Origin: Bacteroidota bacterium
Lineage (GTDB): Bacteria; Bacteroidota; Ignavibacteria; SZUA-365
DNA length: 64,000 bases
Direction of reading: 5' to 3'
Assembly (NCBI GenBank): GCA_014860565.1
Contig: JACZJN010000109.1
Location: forward strand, 1 to 64,000
A program made the translations under genes and the position numbers. Numbering within the stretch: the stretch's first letter is position 1; each line of letters starts with the position of its first letter. Below the pieces are notes generated by a model, which was not told where the DNA came from, did not search any database, and was given only the letters and a program-made list of their open reading frames with translations. Shown piece after piece: positions 9,026-18,942 of the stretch.

Positions 9026-10767
9026 GCTTTTCCTCCCTGTCCGGCGACAACCGGGGCATCGCTGGTCGGACGGAAAAACTGCAGCACACCTTCCACGGTT
9101 ACCCATAGCACGATGAGGATGATGGCGGCATTGATGATCTGAAGAAGGAGGTTATGCGAGCTGCCGTATTCCACCTGGTTGAGAATCGCTGCCCAGATGG
9201 TCATAACGCTCATGAACGCGGCGGGAATGCCGGCGTAGATCCATTTGAACCCGCCCGCGCGCTTCAGGTAGAGCGTCACGATAATCAGTGCGAGGGCGGC
9301 GAGGGTCTGGTTTACCGCCCCGAACAACGGCCAGAGGCTGAGTGCGCCCGCGCCGTTGGCGCCGGATGCGAAGGCCAGCAGGGCCGCGGTGATCACGACG
9401 AAGCCGGTAGAGATGTAGCGGTTCTGAAACGCATGCAGTCGCAGTTCGGTGAAGAGTTCGGTCACCACGTAGCGCTGTATGCGCGTCGCCGTATCGAGCG
9501 TCGTGCCGGCGAAGGATGCCACGAACACACCCATGATCACCACGGCGATTTCCCGCGGGAGCCCGATGGTCGTGATCATGTTCGACGCGCCGTCGACGAA
9601 GGCGGTGATTTTCGAGCCCATGCCCGATGCTGCCGCCCAGGAGGAATACTGCTGTGTCCACGCCGCCACGCCGCTCAGGTACTCGCCGTTCGCGCTGGTG
9701 TATCCCATGCCGATGCCCGCGGCGACGGCAATGATGACCAGTGTCGCGAGCGCACCTTCGACCAGCATGGAGCCATAGCCCACGAAAAGCGCATCGCTCT
9801 CCCTGCGCACTTGCTTGGCCGACGTGCCGGATGAGACGAGCGCATGGAAGCCCGAAATCGCGCCGCAGGCGATAGTGATGAAGAGGAAGGGCCAGAGAGG
9901 AGGGGCTTCGGCCGGCGAGGCCTGGAAGGCGGGAGCGACGATTGTGAGGTTGCCTGAGAACGAGGCGAAAATCACTCCCACGGTCAGCAGCAGCATGGCG
10001 ATGACCAGCTGATAGGCGTTGATGAAGTCGCGCGGCTGAAGCAGCACGGTGACGGGGAGCACCGAGGCGACGAATGCATAGAGCAGGAGAATGATTGTCC
10101 ACACCCCCGTGGCGGGAATACCCATTACCGTCGGAAGCTCCAAGGGGACGAATGAGCCGAGTATGATGGTGGCGTACATCAGGATCACCGCGATAAGCGA
10201 CCAGAGGCCGAAACTGCCTCCGCGCCTGTAAAGGATGAACCCGAGAGTAATTGCGATCGGGATCTGCAGCCAGACAGGGATGACAGAGGTGGGAAACATG
10301 CTGAAAATAATGGCGATGACCATGCCGAAAATGGCTATAACGATCCACAATTCCAGAAAGACGATTACAAAGAAGAAAAGACGGGATCGGCTGTTGATGT
10401 ACTTCGCCGTGTAATCGGAGATGGACTTGCCCTTGTTCCGCATGGAGATGATCAGAGAGCCCAGATCGTGCACCGCGCCCATCATGATGCTGCCGACGAA
10501 TACCCAGAGCAGAGCGGGGAGCCAGCCCCAGATGATGGCGATGGCCGGACCGACGATGGGTCCGGTACCCGCGATCGAGGTGAAATGATGGCCGAAAATG
10601 ATCTCCTTGCGTGTGGGGACGTAGTCCAGGCCGTCTTCCATTTCCACCGAAGGTGCGATATTCTCGTCGCTGATCGCAAAGATGCGGCGTCCGATAAAGC
10701 GGCCGTAGAGGCGGTACATCAGCAGATAACCGGCGAAAGAGAGCAGCATGATCAGGAGAGCGTTCAT
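9022..10767 (-). CDS. cstA: Carbon starvation protein A family transporter (CstA)
   Basis: A 581-residue polytopic inner-membrane protein of the CstA family, whose studied members import pyruvate or peptides. The conserved N-terminal signature is clear: FGHHFTSIAGTGPIVGPAIA, MGAVHDLGSLIISMRNKGKS and ISDYTAKYINSRSR. More than a dozen hydrophobic helices follow, including ACGAISGFHALVSSGTSAKQ. The ATG at 10767 is preferred because of the upstream GAGGAAAGG ribosome site; a start at 10809 would add 14 residues. It heads a four-gene coupled operon. Uptake of pyruvate or peptides is inferred from the family only. Confidence 0.9.
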   Translation of the reverse strand: MNALLIMLLSFAGYLLMYRLYGRFIGRRIFAISDENIAPSVEMEDGLDYVPTRKEIIFGHHFTSIAGTGPIVGPAIAIIWGWLPALLWVFVGSIMMGAVHDLGSLIISMRNKGKSISDYTAKYINSRSRLFFFVIVFLELWIVIAIFGMVIAIIFSMFPTSVIPVWLQIPIAITLGFILYRRGGSFGLWSLIAVILMYATIILGSFVPLELPTVMGIPATGVWTIILLLYAFVASVLPVTVLLQPRDFINAYQLVIAMLLLTVGVIFASFSGNLTIVAPAFQASPAEAPPLWPFLFITIACGAISGFHALVSSGTSAKQVRRESDALFVGYGSMLVEGALATLVIIAVAAGIGMGYTSANGEYLSGVAAWTQQYSSWAAASGMGSKITAFVDGASNMITTIGLPREIAVVIMGVFVASFAGTTLDTATRIQRYVVTELFTELRLHAFQNRYISTGFVVITAALLAFASGANGAGALSLWPLFGAVNQTLAALALIIVTLYLKRAGGFKWIYAGIPAAFMSVMTIWAAILNQVEYGSSHNLLLQIINAAIILIVLWVTVEGVLQFFRPTSDAPVVAGQGGKA

Positions 10768-11355
10768 TGCGGGCCTTTCCTCAGGGTACAGACGTGCAAA
10801 AAAGAACATACAAAATCCGAGCGAATTCTTCAGTCCCGCCCATGCTATGATAACAGCAAATTCTTTATTACTTTGACCTTAACGTCGCACCTCGCATCAG
10901 CTTCCAGAATTCGTGAAAAACTTCAGGGATGCGCATGTGACGTGTTGGAAAACAGATTGGAAAATCTGATATTACAACGATAATCCGACTCGCTGAACCG
11001 ACGAGCCGGGTTCCCCTCTCCCCATCGGGATTCCGTGCGAAAGCACGCCGTCCCTCCTCGGTCACTACCATGTTTTATCACCAGGTGTGAATGCGGATTT
11101 TGTGAGAGTTTTCTTCCCCTCGTTCGAGCATCCCCATGTGAATTCCGGGACGACGCAGCCGCGCGATAGGTGCGGTACGCGTCCAGATGTTGCGTTGGAC
11201 GTAACGATTTCCACAAATTCGTGTCTACCGTGGCAGAACGACCTCTGTTCTGTCGGATCTTCCAACCATCATGCCGCTGTTTCGCATGATCTCGCTTACA
11301 CACGATGAAACTGAGCTTTACGAATTTCTATAGCTTTTAACCATTGGAGGCTCGT
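10768..11355. other. 588-base divergent intergenic region
   Basis: Separates cstA (minus) from the TonB-receptor operon (plus) and must contain both promoters. A hairpin CGTGC-GAAA-GCACG with a GNRA tetraloop lies at 11034-11047. No convincing riboswitch, tRNA or small gene is seen. A GGAGG ribosome site ends the region, 5 bases before the receptor ATG. Confidence 0.6.
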
Positions 11356-14325
11356 ATGCACAAAAAGCTACTGCTCGTTCTGCTTCCATTGCTGCTCTTC
11401 CCTGCGATTGCGTTTGCGCAGACCGGGAAAGTGTCTGGCAAGGTCACGGATCTCGAAACTGGAGAACCGCTGATCGGAGCGAACGTGATTGTGAACGCCG
11501 CCGGCACCACACGCGGCGCTGCTACCGACGCGAACGGCGGATACGTCGTACTCAACGTACCCATCGGGAAAGTCTCGATCAAAGCCAGTTACATCGGCTA
11601 CAAGGCCATCACGGTCGAGAACGTCCTCGTGCGTTCGAACGAAACCTCGGACAAGGACATTCGTCTGCCGTCCGACGCCTACAAGGTAGACGAGGTGGTG
11701 ATTGTCGCGCAGAAACCGCTGGTCGACAAGAACGTGACCAACAGCAAGACAACTGTCACACAGGAAGACATCGAGAATCTTCCGGTTCGCGGTGTGGAAG
11801 GCATCACGGCCCTGCAGGCCGGCGTCGTCGCGAGCGGGGGTGAGATTCATGTTCGCGGCAGCCGCGGTGACGCCACCGGGTACATCGTGAACGGAATGCC
11901 GGTGAACAATCCGCTGTATGGCGGTCGTTCCCTCGCCGTCATCAGCAATGCCATCGCGGAACAGAGTCTCCAGGCCGGCGGATATTCCGCTGAATTCGGC
12001 GGCGCGAACGGCGGTCTGATCGCCACGACGACGCGCACAGGCGGACGCAAGCTCCGCGTCGAGTTCGAGACCTACACCGACAACTATCCCTGGGCCGATT
12101 ACGGCGAGCGCACGATGGGCACCTACAAGACAGGTACCAGCACGTACATTCTTACTGCCGGCGGTCCGTTGTTCGGTCCGGTGAAGTTTTTCTTCGCGGG
12201 GCAGAACGGCTTCTCCCGCACCCCGAGTTCGGGCTGGCGCGAGGACTACGACCTGACGACGAAGTACGATCCTCTCCTCCGCGAGACGGAAGCACACAAA
12301 CTGCTTTCTCCCGAGGAACAGGCGAAGGTCGGTATTTTCGATCCGCGTCTTGGCTCCGCCGCCCAGAAGGTGGATTACCGATTCCCGGGTGGCTACTTCC
12401 TGAACGCCGCAAGCCAGAGCTACACACTCAACGGCAACCTGACCTTCGATCTCAATCCGATCAACGTTCGCCTCGACGGTTCGTATTCAACCAGCGAAAG
12501 CCGTGACGGCGCGGGCCTCACGTCTCAGCTCGCCGAAAAGCGCGCCGGACTGAACCAGAGCGAGAACTACAGCATCAACGCGAAGTTCACGCATCTGCTC
12601 AGCAATTCGACGTTCTACGAACTGTATCTCGGTTACATGGGAACCTTCGGCATCGCGATGGACCCGGATCTGAAGCACAACATTTTCGGGTATGGCGATT
12701 CCGTCGCCAACGCCGCCTTTGGATATCACTTCCTCAGCGACGGTATTCCCGAGCAGCCGATCACCGCTCTCGGCGCAAGCTTCCTGCCGTACGGGTATCC
12801 CATCGGTGCGAGCTACGGCAAGGAGCGCTTCAACTCCATCCAGGGAAAGATCAACTTCGTGCACCAGATCGGCCGCACGCATGAAATCAAGACCGGTGGT
12901 GAATTCACGCGCTACTCGATCCGCAGCTTCGGTATCGATGCCTTCGGACTCGCTTCCTACATCCGCCGCAATCCCGATGCGAATGCGCTCGAGATCGCCG
13001 GTTCCGCTGGAACGAACAACTACGGCTACGATTATTACGGCACCGAAGTGGATAGCGGAGAGAATGGTCCGAAAGAACCCGTGTTCGCATCGTTTTACGT
13101 ACTCGACAAGATCGAGCTTGAGGATCTCGTCATCAACCTCGGCTTGCGCTACGATTACATCAATACCAACTCGAAGGACTTCATCGATCCGAGCAACATC
13201 AAGTTCACATCCGAGGGCCTGATTGACCAGAGTCCGGAGAATCTCAAGGACGTGGATGCCTCGAAGACCGTGAGCCCGCGCATCGGATTCTCCTTCCCCG
13301 TGACGGATCAGACCGTGTTTTATGCGCAGTACGGTGTGTTCGTGCAGCAGTCCCGTCTCCGCAACATCTACCTCGGAAATGCCACGATGTCGTCGCAGAT
13401 CAAAGGTGGATACGCAGTGTCGAGTCCGGTCGGATTCGGTCTGAAGCCCGAGAAGACGATCCAGTATGACTTCGGCTTCCGCCAGCAGCTCGGCGAAAAC
13501 ATTGCGTTCGATATCGGCGCATTCTACAAGGATATCCGCGACCAGATTCAGCAGCGTCAGATTCCCGCCGAATTCGGTGCCGAACATCCGGCCTATTATG
13601 CGTGGGTCAACGGCGATTTCGCGACCACGACCGGTGTGTCGCTCAGCATCGTGCTTCGCCGCACCGAACGCATCATGGTGCAGACCAACTACACCTACAG
13701 CGACGCGCGCGGCACGGGTTCGAGCCCGTCGTCGAGCTTCCGCGCCCTCTGGCTCTCGCCGACCGAGACGCCGTTCCTTCCGAAGTATCCGATGACGCTT
13801 GATTTCGACCAGACGCATCGCGGTTCGGTGAGCCTCGACTACCGTTTCGGTTTGAACGACGGTCCCGAACTCTTCGGCGCCCAGATTCTCGAGCGCTTCG
13901 GCGTCAACCTGCTCTTCCAGTTCAACAGCGGCTCGCCCTACACCCGTGTCAACGAATTCAGCTTCGGCAACCGCCGTACGCCGATCGAAGCCATCAACTC
14001 GTCCCGCACTCCGTGGTATTTCATGGTTGACGGACGCTTCGACAAGACCGTGACCATCGGTCCGCTCGACGTGAACTTCTACATCTGGGTGACGAACCTG
14101 TTGAACATCAAGAACGTGACGGGTGTGTATGCCACGTCCGGCTCGGCCGAAAGCAACAACTACCTCGCCACCGACGAGGGCCAGACGCAGATCGCGAACT
14201 ATGCGCGCTACGGCGAAGTGTTTGCGAACCTGTACCAGGATTACTACTACCAGCAGGTGCTGATGAACGCAGGCGTGTACTCGCCGCCCCGCCGGGTCAT
14301 TTTCGGCCTGCGGATGAATTTTTAA
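11356..14325 (+). CDS. TonB-dependent receptor with CarboxypepD_reg-like N-terminus
   Basis: A 989-residue outer-membrane receptor. Signal peptide (cleavage after AFAQ, residue ~22), a carboxypeptidase-regulatory beta-sandwich (GKVSGKVTDLETGEPLIGAN to about residue 110), a plug domain (VVIVAQKPLVDKN, EIHVRGSRGDATGYIVNGMP, YSAEFGGANGGLI) and a long beta-barrel ending in the aromatic C-terminus FGLRMNF. The ATG at 11356 follows GGAGG by 5 bases. It leads an operon with a 1088-residue secreted protein and a PorV-like barrel. No SusD-like lipoprotein is adjacent, so it is not a classical glycan-uptake pair. Substrate unknown. Confidence 0.88.
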   Translation: MHKKLLLVLLPLLLFPAIAFAQTGKVSGKVTDLETGEPLIGANVIVNAAGTTRGAATDANGGYVVLNVPIGKVSIKASYIGYKAITVENVLVRSNETSDKDIRLPSDAYKVDEVVIVAQKPLVDKNVTNSKTTVTQEDIENLPVRGVEGITALQAGVVASGGEIHVRGSRGDATGYIVNGMPVNNPLYGGRSLAVISNAIAEQSLQAGGYSAEFGGANGGLIATTTRTGGRKLRVEFETYTDNYPWADYGERTMGTYKTGTSTYILTAGGPLFGPVKFFFAGQNGFSRTPSSGWREDYDLTTKYDPLLRETEAHKLLSPEEQAKVGIFDPRLGSAAQKVDYRFPGGYFLNAASQSYTLNGNLTFDLNPINVRLDGSYSTSESRDGAGLTSQLAEKRAGLNQSENYSINAKFTHLLSNSTFYELYLGYMGTFGIAMDPDLKHNIFGYGDSVANAAFGYHFLSDGIPEQPITALGASFLPYGYPIGASYGKERFNSIQGKINFVHQIGRTHEIKTGGEFTRYSIRSFGIDAFGLASYIRRNPDANALEIAGSAGTNNYGYDYYGTEVDSGENGPKEPVFASFYVLDKIELEDLVINLGLRYDYINTNSKDFIDPSNIKFTSEGLIDQSPENLKDVDASKTVSPRIGFSFPVTDQTVFYAQYGVFVQQSRLRNIYLGNATMSSQIKGGYAVSSPVGFGLKPEKTIQYDFGFRQQLGENIAFDIGAFYKDIRDQIQQRQIPAEFGAEHPAYYAWVNGDFATTTGVSLSIVLRRTERIMVQTNYTYSDARGTGSSPSSSFRALWLSPTETPFLPKYPMTLDFDQTHRGSVSLDYRFGLNDGPELFGAQILERFGVNLLFQFNSGSPYTRVNEFSFGNRRTPIEAINSSRTPWYFMVDGRFDKTVTIGPLDVNFYIWVTNLLNIKNVTGVYATSGSAESNNYLATDEGQTQIANYARYGEVFANLYQDYYYQQVLMNAGVYSPPRRVIFGLRMNF

Positions 14326-14367
14326 CCAGTGTCTTTCAGCAGAACAAGATTGTTGGAGAAGAAATAC

Positions 14368-17300
14368 ATGAACAGAACATCGCGTTTCCTTATCCCTCTG
14401 CTGCTGCTTGCGCTGGTTATTCCCGCGTATGCAGAGCGGCCCGAGGGAGACAAGAAAGATCCATCACTGGCCAAGGAAACAAAAAACGACCAGTGGGATT
14501 TTATTTCCGTCAACAACTGCCTCATGTGGCTGTCGAACAACGGCCGCATGGCGCACAACCCGCTGTCTGACGGCTCCGGTTTCGAGTGGCCGAACGGCAG
14601 TGCGAAATATGTGATCTTCACGGACGGCCTTCTCTGGGGCGGTCTCGTCCAGGGTGAAGTGCGTGTCGGTGGAGCGACGTATAACGCCGGCATGCAGGCA
14701 GGTCCCATCCTCGGTGATGGAACGGCATCGGATCCGAACGATCCGGCCAACCGCATTTTCAAAATCCGCAAGGTCGATGCCAACGGATTGGCCGATCTCG
14801 AAATTGCATATCAGACGCAGATGCGTCTTGATTATGAGGAATGGCCCGTCGCGCTTGGCGCACCGTGGGTAGATAAAAACAAGAACGGCATCTACGAACC
14901 GGATTTCACCGAGTTCCTTGAAGTCGGATATGATGCTTGCCTTTCCGACACGCCGCTGCTTCCCGGCGACGAAACGCTCTGGCTGGTCTCGAACGATCTC
15001 GATTCGCGCCGCGTGCGCGACCTCTACGGTTCGCAGCCCATCGGCATCGAACTGCACACCCTCGTCTGGGCATACAGCCAGACCGGTCCGCTTGCGAATA
15101 TGGTGTTCACGAAATACACCGTCATCAACAAGGGCATCAGTGATCTCGAACAGGCCTACTTCTCGAAGTGGTCCGATCCCGATCTCGGCGACGCCTTTGA
15201 CGATTTCGTCGGCATCGATACATCGCTCAGCCTTGGCTATGTCTACAACGGACTGGCGAAGGATGAAACGTATGGCATTCCGCCCGCAGCGGGGTACGAC
15301 TTCTTCCAGGGCCCGATCATCCCCAGCCCGGGAGACTCGGCCGTGTGGAATTTCGGCCGCCGTCAGGGCTTCAAGAACCTGCCTGTCTCGACGTTCGCGT
15401 TCTATATCAACGGCAGCTCGATTTATGCCGATCCCGCGCTGAAGCAGCCGATCGGTTCGCAGCACATGTACAATTACATGCTCGGACGCCTGTGGAACGG
15501 ACGCCGCTACGTCGATCCGACGACCACGGACGAAGTCACCGTCTGTCTCGCCGGCGACCCGATCACGGGTGAAGGATGGATCGACGGTATTATCAGCAGC
15601 CCGGGCGATCGGCGATTCCTGATGACGGCGGGACCGTTCACGCTTGCCGTGGGCGACACCCAGGAAGTCGTGGTTTCCGCCATCGTTGCGCAGGGCTCCG
15701 ACAGACTCAGCAGCCTGAAAGTGCTGAAGTTCTACGACAAGTTCGCACAGCTCGCATTCGACAACAATTTCGATCTCCCGAAGGCCCCGCCGACGCCGCA
15801 GATAAATGTGTCGCTGCTGCCCAAGCGCGTCATCCTCAACTGGGGTGACCCGAAGCAGATCGACCGCATCGAGAACCACAACGATCGCGGATTCAAGTTC
15901 CAGGGCTACAACGTGTATCAGTTCCCGACCTCGAGTTCGACGCTTGAGGATGGCATACGGCTCGCGACGTACGATGTCACGGACGGAGTCGCGGTTATCT
16001 TCGACGAAATCATCGACAATCAGTCGGGCATCGTTCTCGAAATGCCCCGGCAGTACGGCAACGATGGCGGTGTCATCCGCATGTACGATATCACGTCCGA
16101 TGTGCTTACCGATCGTCCGCTGGTGAACAATCAGCCGTATTATTTCGCCGTCACGGCATATTCGTACAACGCGGATCCCGAAGCATCGCCGCGCCAGCTC
16201 GAGTCGACCCCGACCATCATCGAAGTGCGTCCGCAGATGACCGATCCCGGCGTGCGTTTTGGCGAGAAGGTGGATTCCGAGATCCCGGTGACTCATACGT
16301 CCGGTCTTTCCGCCGGGTATGTTGAAGTCGTCACGGTCGATCCGCTGGAGATGACGGGCGATACATACGAGGTTACCTTCGAGTCACTCGGACAGGTTGA
16401 AACGAAGTACGATCATGATCTCGACGGATTCACTGACGAGACGCTCACGGTCGACAACTTCTCATCCTGGTCGCTCCGCAACGTGACGCAGAACAAGCAG
16501 ATTATTTACCGCAACGAATCGATGGAAGGCTTGAAGAAGGAATTCTTCCTTCTCGACGGCTTCAAGATCGGTGTGAGCGGGACAGGATATTACCGTCAGT
16601 TCAACAAGGACGGCTTCGACGGTGGCGCCCCGAAGGAAAATCACGATGAAATCCTCCGCGTTGAATGGGAGGGTGGTCCTGAAGTCTTCGAAGCCTACGA
16701 GAGCGTCCGTGGCGAAGGCGGCTACACCTGGCAGGACGGCTACACCAGCGCCACGCTCGGAGCCCGTACCGGTCAGTTCGGCAGCTCGATCAAGGGCTAC
16801 GAAGTCAAGAAGGTGATCGAGATTCGTTTCGATACGACAAAGAAGTCGAAGGGCTACATGTACCTTCGCGGCGGACGTCCGAATTACGGCTGCGCCGGAT
16901 ACTTTGAGTCCCCGATTCAGGTCTGGGACGTTTCCGACCCGAATCCTGACAACCACAAGCAGCTTTCCTATGCGTGGATCGAACAGATCAACCGCGCGGG
17001 AAATAACCGCAAGTTCGACCCGACTGGCGACGTGAACGACCGTGAAATGCTGTTCGTTCTCGACATGCCATACAGCGACACGCCGGATCCGGTGTTCGCC
17101 GATCCTGACTTCTCAATGCAGGATAGTGGCAGTCAACTCCCCGTGCTGTACTGGGGATGGTATCTGCTCAAGCCGCAGTACATCGGCTTCCAGCAAGCCT
17201 GGCGCAACGGAAGCCTGTACCGCATCACGCCGAAGGCGCCCTTTGCAGCGGACGACAAGTTTATGTTCACCACCATGCCGCCGTCATACGACAAGGAACT

Positions 17301-17634
17301 CGCGAAAAAGGATATCACGCAGATCAACGTGTTCCCGAATCCGTATTACGGTTCCAACAAACGCGAGCGCAACAAGTATCAGCGCTTCGTGACCTTCAAT
17401 CATCTTCCGCCGCGTGCGAAATTCAGGGTCTACACGGTTTCCGGAGTACTGGTGCGTTCGTTCGAAAAAACGGACGACGGCACGCAGTACGCGACCTGGG
17501 ATCTCCAGAATGACAACAATCTGCCCGTGGCAAGCGGAATGTATTACATCCACATCGACATGCCTGAGCTTGGTGTGGAGAAGATTCTCAAGCTTGCCGT
17601 GGTCACGGAAACCCAGTTCCTCGATCGTATTTGA
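14368..17634 (+). CDS. Giant exported protein with fibronectin-like and T9SS-type C-terminal domains
   Basis: A 1088-residue exported protein. Signal peptide MNRTSRFLIPLLLLALVIPA is cut near residue 22, and a GGAG site lies 9 bases before the ATG at 14368. The first ~480 residues are rich in Asp/Asn loops of unknown fold. A fibronectin type III-like segment follows (RVILNWGDPKQI, FKFQGYNVYQ, PYYFAVTAYSYN), then a further unknown segment. The C-terminal ~105 residues (INVFPNPYYGSNK, RFVTFNHLPPRAKFRVYTVS, VASGMYYIHID) match FlgD-like/type IX sorting domains. It sits between a TonB receptor and a PorV-like gene and is homologous in domain order to the 1255-residue protein at 57413-61180. Probably surface-exposed; activity unknown. 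Confidence 0.8.
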   Translation: MNRTSRFLIPLLLLALVIPAYAERPEGDKKDPSLAKETKNDQWDFISVNNCLMWLSNNGRMAHNPLSDGSGFEWPNGSAKYVIFTDGLLWGGLVQGEVRVGGATYNAGMQAGPILGDGTASDPNDPANRIFKIRKVDANGLADLEIAYQTQMRLDYEEWPVALGAPWVDKNKNGIYEPDFTEFLEVGYDACLSDTPLLPGDETLWLVSNDLDSRRVRDLYGSQPIGIELHTLVWAYSQTGPLANMVFTKYTVINKGISDLEQAYFSKWSDPDLGDAFDDFVGIDTSLSLGYVYNGLAKDETYGIPPAAGYDFFQGPIIPSPGDSAVWNFGRRQGFKNLPVSTFAFYINGSSIYADPALKQPIGSQHMYNYMLGRLWNGRRYVDPTTTDEVTVCLAGDPITGEGWIDGIISSPGDRRFLMTAGPFTLAVGDTQEVVVSAIVAQGSDRLSSLKVLKFYDKFAQLAFDNNFDLPKAPPTPQINVSLLPKRVILNWGDPKQIDRIENHNDRGFKFQGYNVYQFPTSSSTLEDGIRLATYDVTDGVAVIFDEIIDNQSGIVLEMPRQYGNDGGVIRMYDITSDVLTDRPLVNNQPYYFAVTAYSYNADPEASPRQLESTPTIIEVRPQMTDPGVRFGEKVDSEIPVTHTSGLSAGYVEVVTVDPLEMTGDTYEVTFESLGQVETKYDHDLDGFTDETLTVDNFSSWSLRNVTQNKQIIYRNESMEGLKKEFFLLDGFKIGVSGTGYYRQFNKDGFDGGAPKENHDEILRVEWEGGPEVFEAYESVRGEGGYTWQDGYTSATLGARTGQFGSSIKGYEVKKVIEIRFDTTKKSKGYMYLRGGRPNYGCAGYFESPIQVWDVSDPNPDNHKQLSYAWIEQINRAGNNRKFDPTGDVNDREMLFVLDMPYSDTPDPVFADPDFSMQDSGSQLPVLYWGWYLLKPQYIGFQQAWRNGSLYRITPKAPFAADDKFMFTTMPPSYDKELAKKDITQINVFPNPYYGSNKRERNKYQRFVTFNHLPPRAKFRVYTVSGVLVRSFEKTDDGTQYATWDLQNDNNLPVASGMYYIHIDMPELGVEKILKLAVVTETQFLDRI

Positions 17635-17697
17635 TCCGGGAATCAGGACTTGATTTCGTTTACGAACATGAATGAAAGTAATAAAGGAGTAAATCTC

Positions 17698-18753
17698 ATG
17701 CGCATCAGTCCAAGATATATTGCAGCGGCGCTCCTCCTTGCGTTCGCCCTGACAGGATCAGTGGCTGTTGCCGGCGGCGGAAACAAAGAAGGTACGGCAG
17801 CTGCTGACCAGCTGCTTGTCCCCGTCGGCGCGAGGGGCATTGCCCTTGGCAGTGCCTACACGGCCGGCCTGACCGGTATCGAAGCGATCTATTACAACCC
17901 TGCCGGTCTTTCTGGATCCCGCCACGGCGTTGAAGTGATGTTTGCACAGATGAACGGCCTCGACAACGAGGACGGCATCAGCTATTTCGGCATCGGAAGC
18001 AACATGGCCGGTTTCGGGCACGTTGCCTTCTCCGTGAAAGCGCTTTCCTTCGGCGACATCCTGATCACAGACGAACGACAGGTGGATGGAACGGGCGCGG
18101 TGTATTCCCCGACCGTTCTCACCCTTGGTCTTACCTATTCCCGCGCACTGACCGATCGTATTCGTTCGGGCGTCACGGTGAACATGGTTTCCGAGGAACT
18201 CGACCGCGTTTCCGCGACCGGCTTCGCTTTTGACGTCGGTGTTCAGTATTCCGGCCTCGCCGGTTTTGACGGTCTCGAACTTGGTGTGACGCTCCGTCAT
18301 ATCGGCAGCAACATGAAGTATGAAGGTCCCGGCCTTCTGCGCATGGTCGACGAAATCGGTGCGGACCGCACCGGTCAGCTGCTCAAGATCGAATCCGCGG
18401 GTTTCCAGCTCCCCACATCCCTGGAAATCGGCATGGCCTACAAGTACAACATCTCCGACATTCACAATCTCCTTGTGATGACCTCGTTCGAGAACAACAA
18501 CTTCATCAGCGACCAGTACCGTGTGGCTGTTGAATACATGTTCAACAACTTCCTCGCCCTGCGTGGCTCCTACAATATCGCAGGCAACGCGAAGACGGAT
18601 TACGATGATGCGACCGGATATCTCTACGGTCCTGCATTCGGTGTCGGTCTTCAGCAGTGGACCGGAGATGTGAAGCTCTACCTCGACTATGCCTACCGCA
18701 CGCGCGAAGTGTTCGGCGGACAGCACGTCATTGCTCTGAAAGTCGGCTTCTAG
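17698..18753 (+). CDS. PorV/PorQ-family outer-membrane barrel
   Basis: A 351-residue FadL/PorV-like outer-membrane beta-barrel. It has a signal peptide ending AVAGG and the family signature of an N-terminal Ala/Gly stretch followed by RGIALGSAYTAGLTGIEAIY and YNPAGLSG. It ends with the barrel-type VIALKVGF. In T9SS, PorV shuttles cargo from the translocon to the sortase; several paralogs with unknown roles are common in this phylum. AAAGGAG precedes the ATG at 17698, 63 bases after the giant-protein gene. Third gene of the receptor/giant/PorV triad; a strong UUCG-loop terminator follows. Confidence 0.85.
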   Translation: MRISPRYIAAALLLAFALTGSVAVAGGGNKEGTAAADQLLVPVGARGIALGSAYTAGLTGIEAIYYNPAGLSGSRHGVEVMFAQMNGLDNEDGISYFGIGSNMAGFGHVAFSVKALSFGDILITDERQVDGTGAVYSPTVLTLGLTYSRALTDRIRSGVTVNMVSEELDRVSATGFAFDVGVQYSGLAGFDGLELGVTLRHIGSNMKYEGPGLLRMVDEIGADRTGQLLKIESAGFQLPTSLEIGMAYKYNISDIHNLLVMTSFENNNFISDQYRVAVEYMFNNFLALRGSYNIAGNAKTDYDDATGYLYGPAFGVGLQQWTGDVKLYLDYAYRTREVFGGQHVIALKVGF

Positions 18754-18775
18754 ACCCGCCGTCTTTCGCAGTTTC

Positions 18776-18810
18776 ATCCCCCGCATCGGTTCGCCGGTGC
18801 GGGGGATTTT
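18776..18810 (+). terminator. Rho-independent terminator with UUCG tetraloop
   Basis: Stem of 10 perfect pairs extended by four more around a TTCG loop, followed by TTTTG. It closes the TonB-receptor/giant/PorV operon. Confidence 0.88.
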
Positions 18811-18942
18811 GTGATATTGGACATAGGATGTAGGACGTAGGAAACGAAATCCTACGCATCGTCCACCCTCCACGATCCAGAACAGTATTTGAGCTTTATA
18901 CGCAGGTTTCGTCTTTTGGGCTGGGGAGAGGATGTGGAGCGG

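Noticed and set aside
10980-11060. Possible riboswitch upstream of the TonB receptor
   Set aside because: One GNRA hairpin is present, but cobalamin, thiamine or c-di-GMP consensus blocks could not be found.
14464-16296. Long antisense open frame (~610 codons) opposite the first giant gene
   Set aside because: Same reason; composition is the complement of a real coding frame.
11356-18753. SusC/SusD glycan-uptake locus
   Set aside because: No SusD lipoprotein or glycoside hydrolase adjoins either TonB receptor; partners are a T9SS-type giant protein and a PorV barrel.
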